Assembly: GCA_964608315.1 (NCBI GenBank)
Contig: CAZSNF010000001.1
Coordinates: 62,001-126,000, forward strand
Direction: 5' to 3'
Length of the DNA: 64,000 nt
Source: VXPQ01 sp964608315
GTDB lineage: Bacteria > Bacteroidota > Rhodothermia > Rhodothermales > VXPQ01
Part shown: positions 63,234-64,000 of the stretch, one piece after another
How positions within the stretch are numbered: position 1 is the first letter of the stretch
How the letters are laid out: every line of letters starts with the position of its first letter
Position numbers and translations under genes: made by a program
The notes under the pieces: model-generated
The model's database searches: none
Seen by the model: only the letters and a program-made list of their open reading frames with translations
What the model was told of the DNA's origin: nothing

Positions 63234-64000
63234 TTACGAAGCTACGTTATCCATCTGCGCTTTTTGCAGCTGCCCGCTGTAGTCCACATAGACGGTTTTC
63301 GTTTCCGTGTAGAAATCGAACACTTCCCAGCCGCCGTCCCGGTGGCCATTGCCGGTGTGCTTGATCCCTCCGAAGGGCATATGCGCCTCGGCGCCGATGG
63401 TCGGACCGTTTACGTACGTAATGCCCGCCTCCAGGTCCTCTATGGCGCGATACGCCAGAGACACGTCCTGCGTATAGATGCTGGAGGACAGGCCGTAGCG
63501 CGTCGCGTTCGCGATTTGCACGGCTTCTTCGCAGGACGCCGCCTTGAGCGCCGAAAGCACCGGCCCGAAAATTTCCTCGCGGGCAATGCGCATGTCCGGC
63601 GCGACTTCGGTGAACAGGGCAGGCTCGAAGAAAAAGCCCTCGGCAAGCGCTCCCTGCTTCGCCTGTTTCCCGCCGATGCGGAGGGTTGCGCCCTCGCCGC
63701 GCCCAATCTCGACGTAGCGTTGCGCCTTGTCCAGCGCCTTCTGATTGATCAGCGGGCCGACATGCACCCCTTCGTCGTTGCCGTATCCGAGAACCAGCGT
63801 TTGCATCTGCTCCAGCAGCCGCTCGACGAACGCGTCGTGGATGGCTTCGTGCAACACCAGCCGACTCGTGGCCGTGCAGCGCTGTCCGGTGGTTCCGAAC
63901 GCGCCCCACAATACGCCTTCGAGCGCAAGGTCCAGGTCCGCGTCCGGCATCACGATTTGCGCGTTTTTCCCGCCCATTTCCAGGGAGAGGCGTTTGTGCA
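63234..64000 (-). CDS. Aldehyde dehydrogenase family protein, C-terminal part
   Basis: Partial: the gene runs off the right edge; ~255 residues are visible. The catalytic Glu lies in LEMGGKN at the edge and the catalytic Cys in GTTGQRCTATSRL. Further family motifs are HVGPLINQKALDKAQRYVEIG, EEIFGPVLSALKA and PFGGIKHTGNGHRDGG. The end, TETKTVYVDYSGQLQKAQ, resembles semialdehyde dehydrogenases such as the alpha-ketoglutarate semialdehyde or aminoadipate-semialdehyde (ALDH7-like) types. Oxidises an aldehyde to the acid with NAD(P)+; substrate undetermined. Convergent with meaB. Confidence 0.9.
   Translation of the reverse strand, partial: HKRLSLEMGGKNAQIVMPDADLDLALEGVLWGAFGTTGQRCTATSRLVLHEAIHDAFVERLLEQMQTLVLGYGNDEGVHVGPLINQKALDKAQRYVEIGRGEGATLRIGGKQAKQGALAEGFFFEPALFTEVAPDMRIAREEIFGPVLSALKAASCEEAVQIANATRYGLSSSIYTQDVSLAYRAIEDLEAGITYVNGPTIGAEAHMPFGGIKHTGNGHRDGGWEVFDFYTETKTVYVDYSGQLQKAQMDNVAS

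Overview
ORGANISM. The window is GC-rich bacterial DNA (roughly 60% GC by eye). Two or three secreted proteins end in a type IX secretion (T9SS) sorting domain of the NYPNPFNP type, and another such domain lies in ruins after gltX. With the Tat/lipoprotein-tagged catabolic enzymes, DM13, NIPSNAP and sulfatase proteins and the methylmalonyl-CoA mutase set, this suggests a Rhodothermota/Bacteroidota-group bacterium, probably marine. That placement is inference; there is no rRNA to settle it. LAYOUT. 1-6243: end of purM, a T9SS-tagged protein with two lipocalin-like repeats, two tandem overlapping Cys/Met-metabolism PLP enzymes, and the phospholipid pair plsY-gpsA. 6244-19919: a type I restriction-modification/defence island. 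On the minus strand it reads hsdM, a HEPN toxin-like gene, an HsdS whose N-terminus is a fused MNT nucleotidyltransferase, a small coupled ORF, a DUF1828 protein, an unknown 377-residue protein, then (after an opposing AAA_14/DUF4143 ATPase) an AAA ATPase/TOPRIM-like DUF4276 pair and hsdR. The island is bracketed by two directly repeated ~60-bp AT-rich elements and by pieces of a short inverted-repeat element family. 19920-24169: a type IIA topoisomerase A-B pair. 24183-31834: catabolic and secreted enzymes (FAH-family, DM13, TIM-barrel isomerase, esterase, sulfatase, beta-propeller lipoprotein, NIPSNAP). 31888-35848: two T9SS cargo proteins, a subtilisin-like protease and a Spondin_N/cadherin/FN3 protein. 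36228-39250: a Ca2+/Na+ antiporter, a K+ channel and a VapBC-type toxin-antitoxin pair with a duplicated toxin tail upstream. 39309-47127: tRNA-Lys(CTT), a RodZ-like protein, ligA, a Na+/solute symporter and a 7TM-HD phosphodiesterase. 47140-52650: a minus-strand periplasmic folding cluster (three parvulin-type proteins, then MoxR). 52874-58794: gltX, a T9SS-tail relic, rpsA, cmk and a SpoU-type methyltransferase. 58787-64000: a fused small+large methylmalonyl-CoA mutase overlapping its MeaB chaperone, and the end of an aldehyde dehydrogenase. HOW THE PARTS WORK TOGETHER. The island encodes a complete type I R-M machine (R, M and S all present), with a HEPN-MNT module wired into the specificity subunit and an OLD/AbiL-like ATPase-nuclease pair directly upstream of hsdR. 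The most unusual signals are the MNT-HsdS fusion, the overlapping start/stop chain around it, and a dispersed family of short inverted-repeat elements (core TAAGGATACTCTGATCA) found at gene ends throughout the window.
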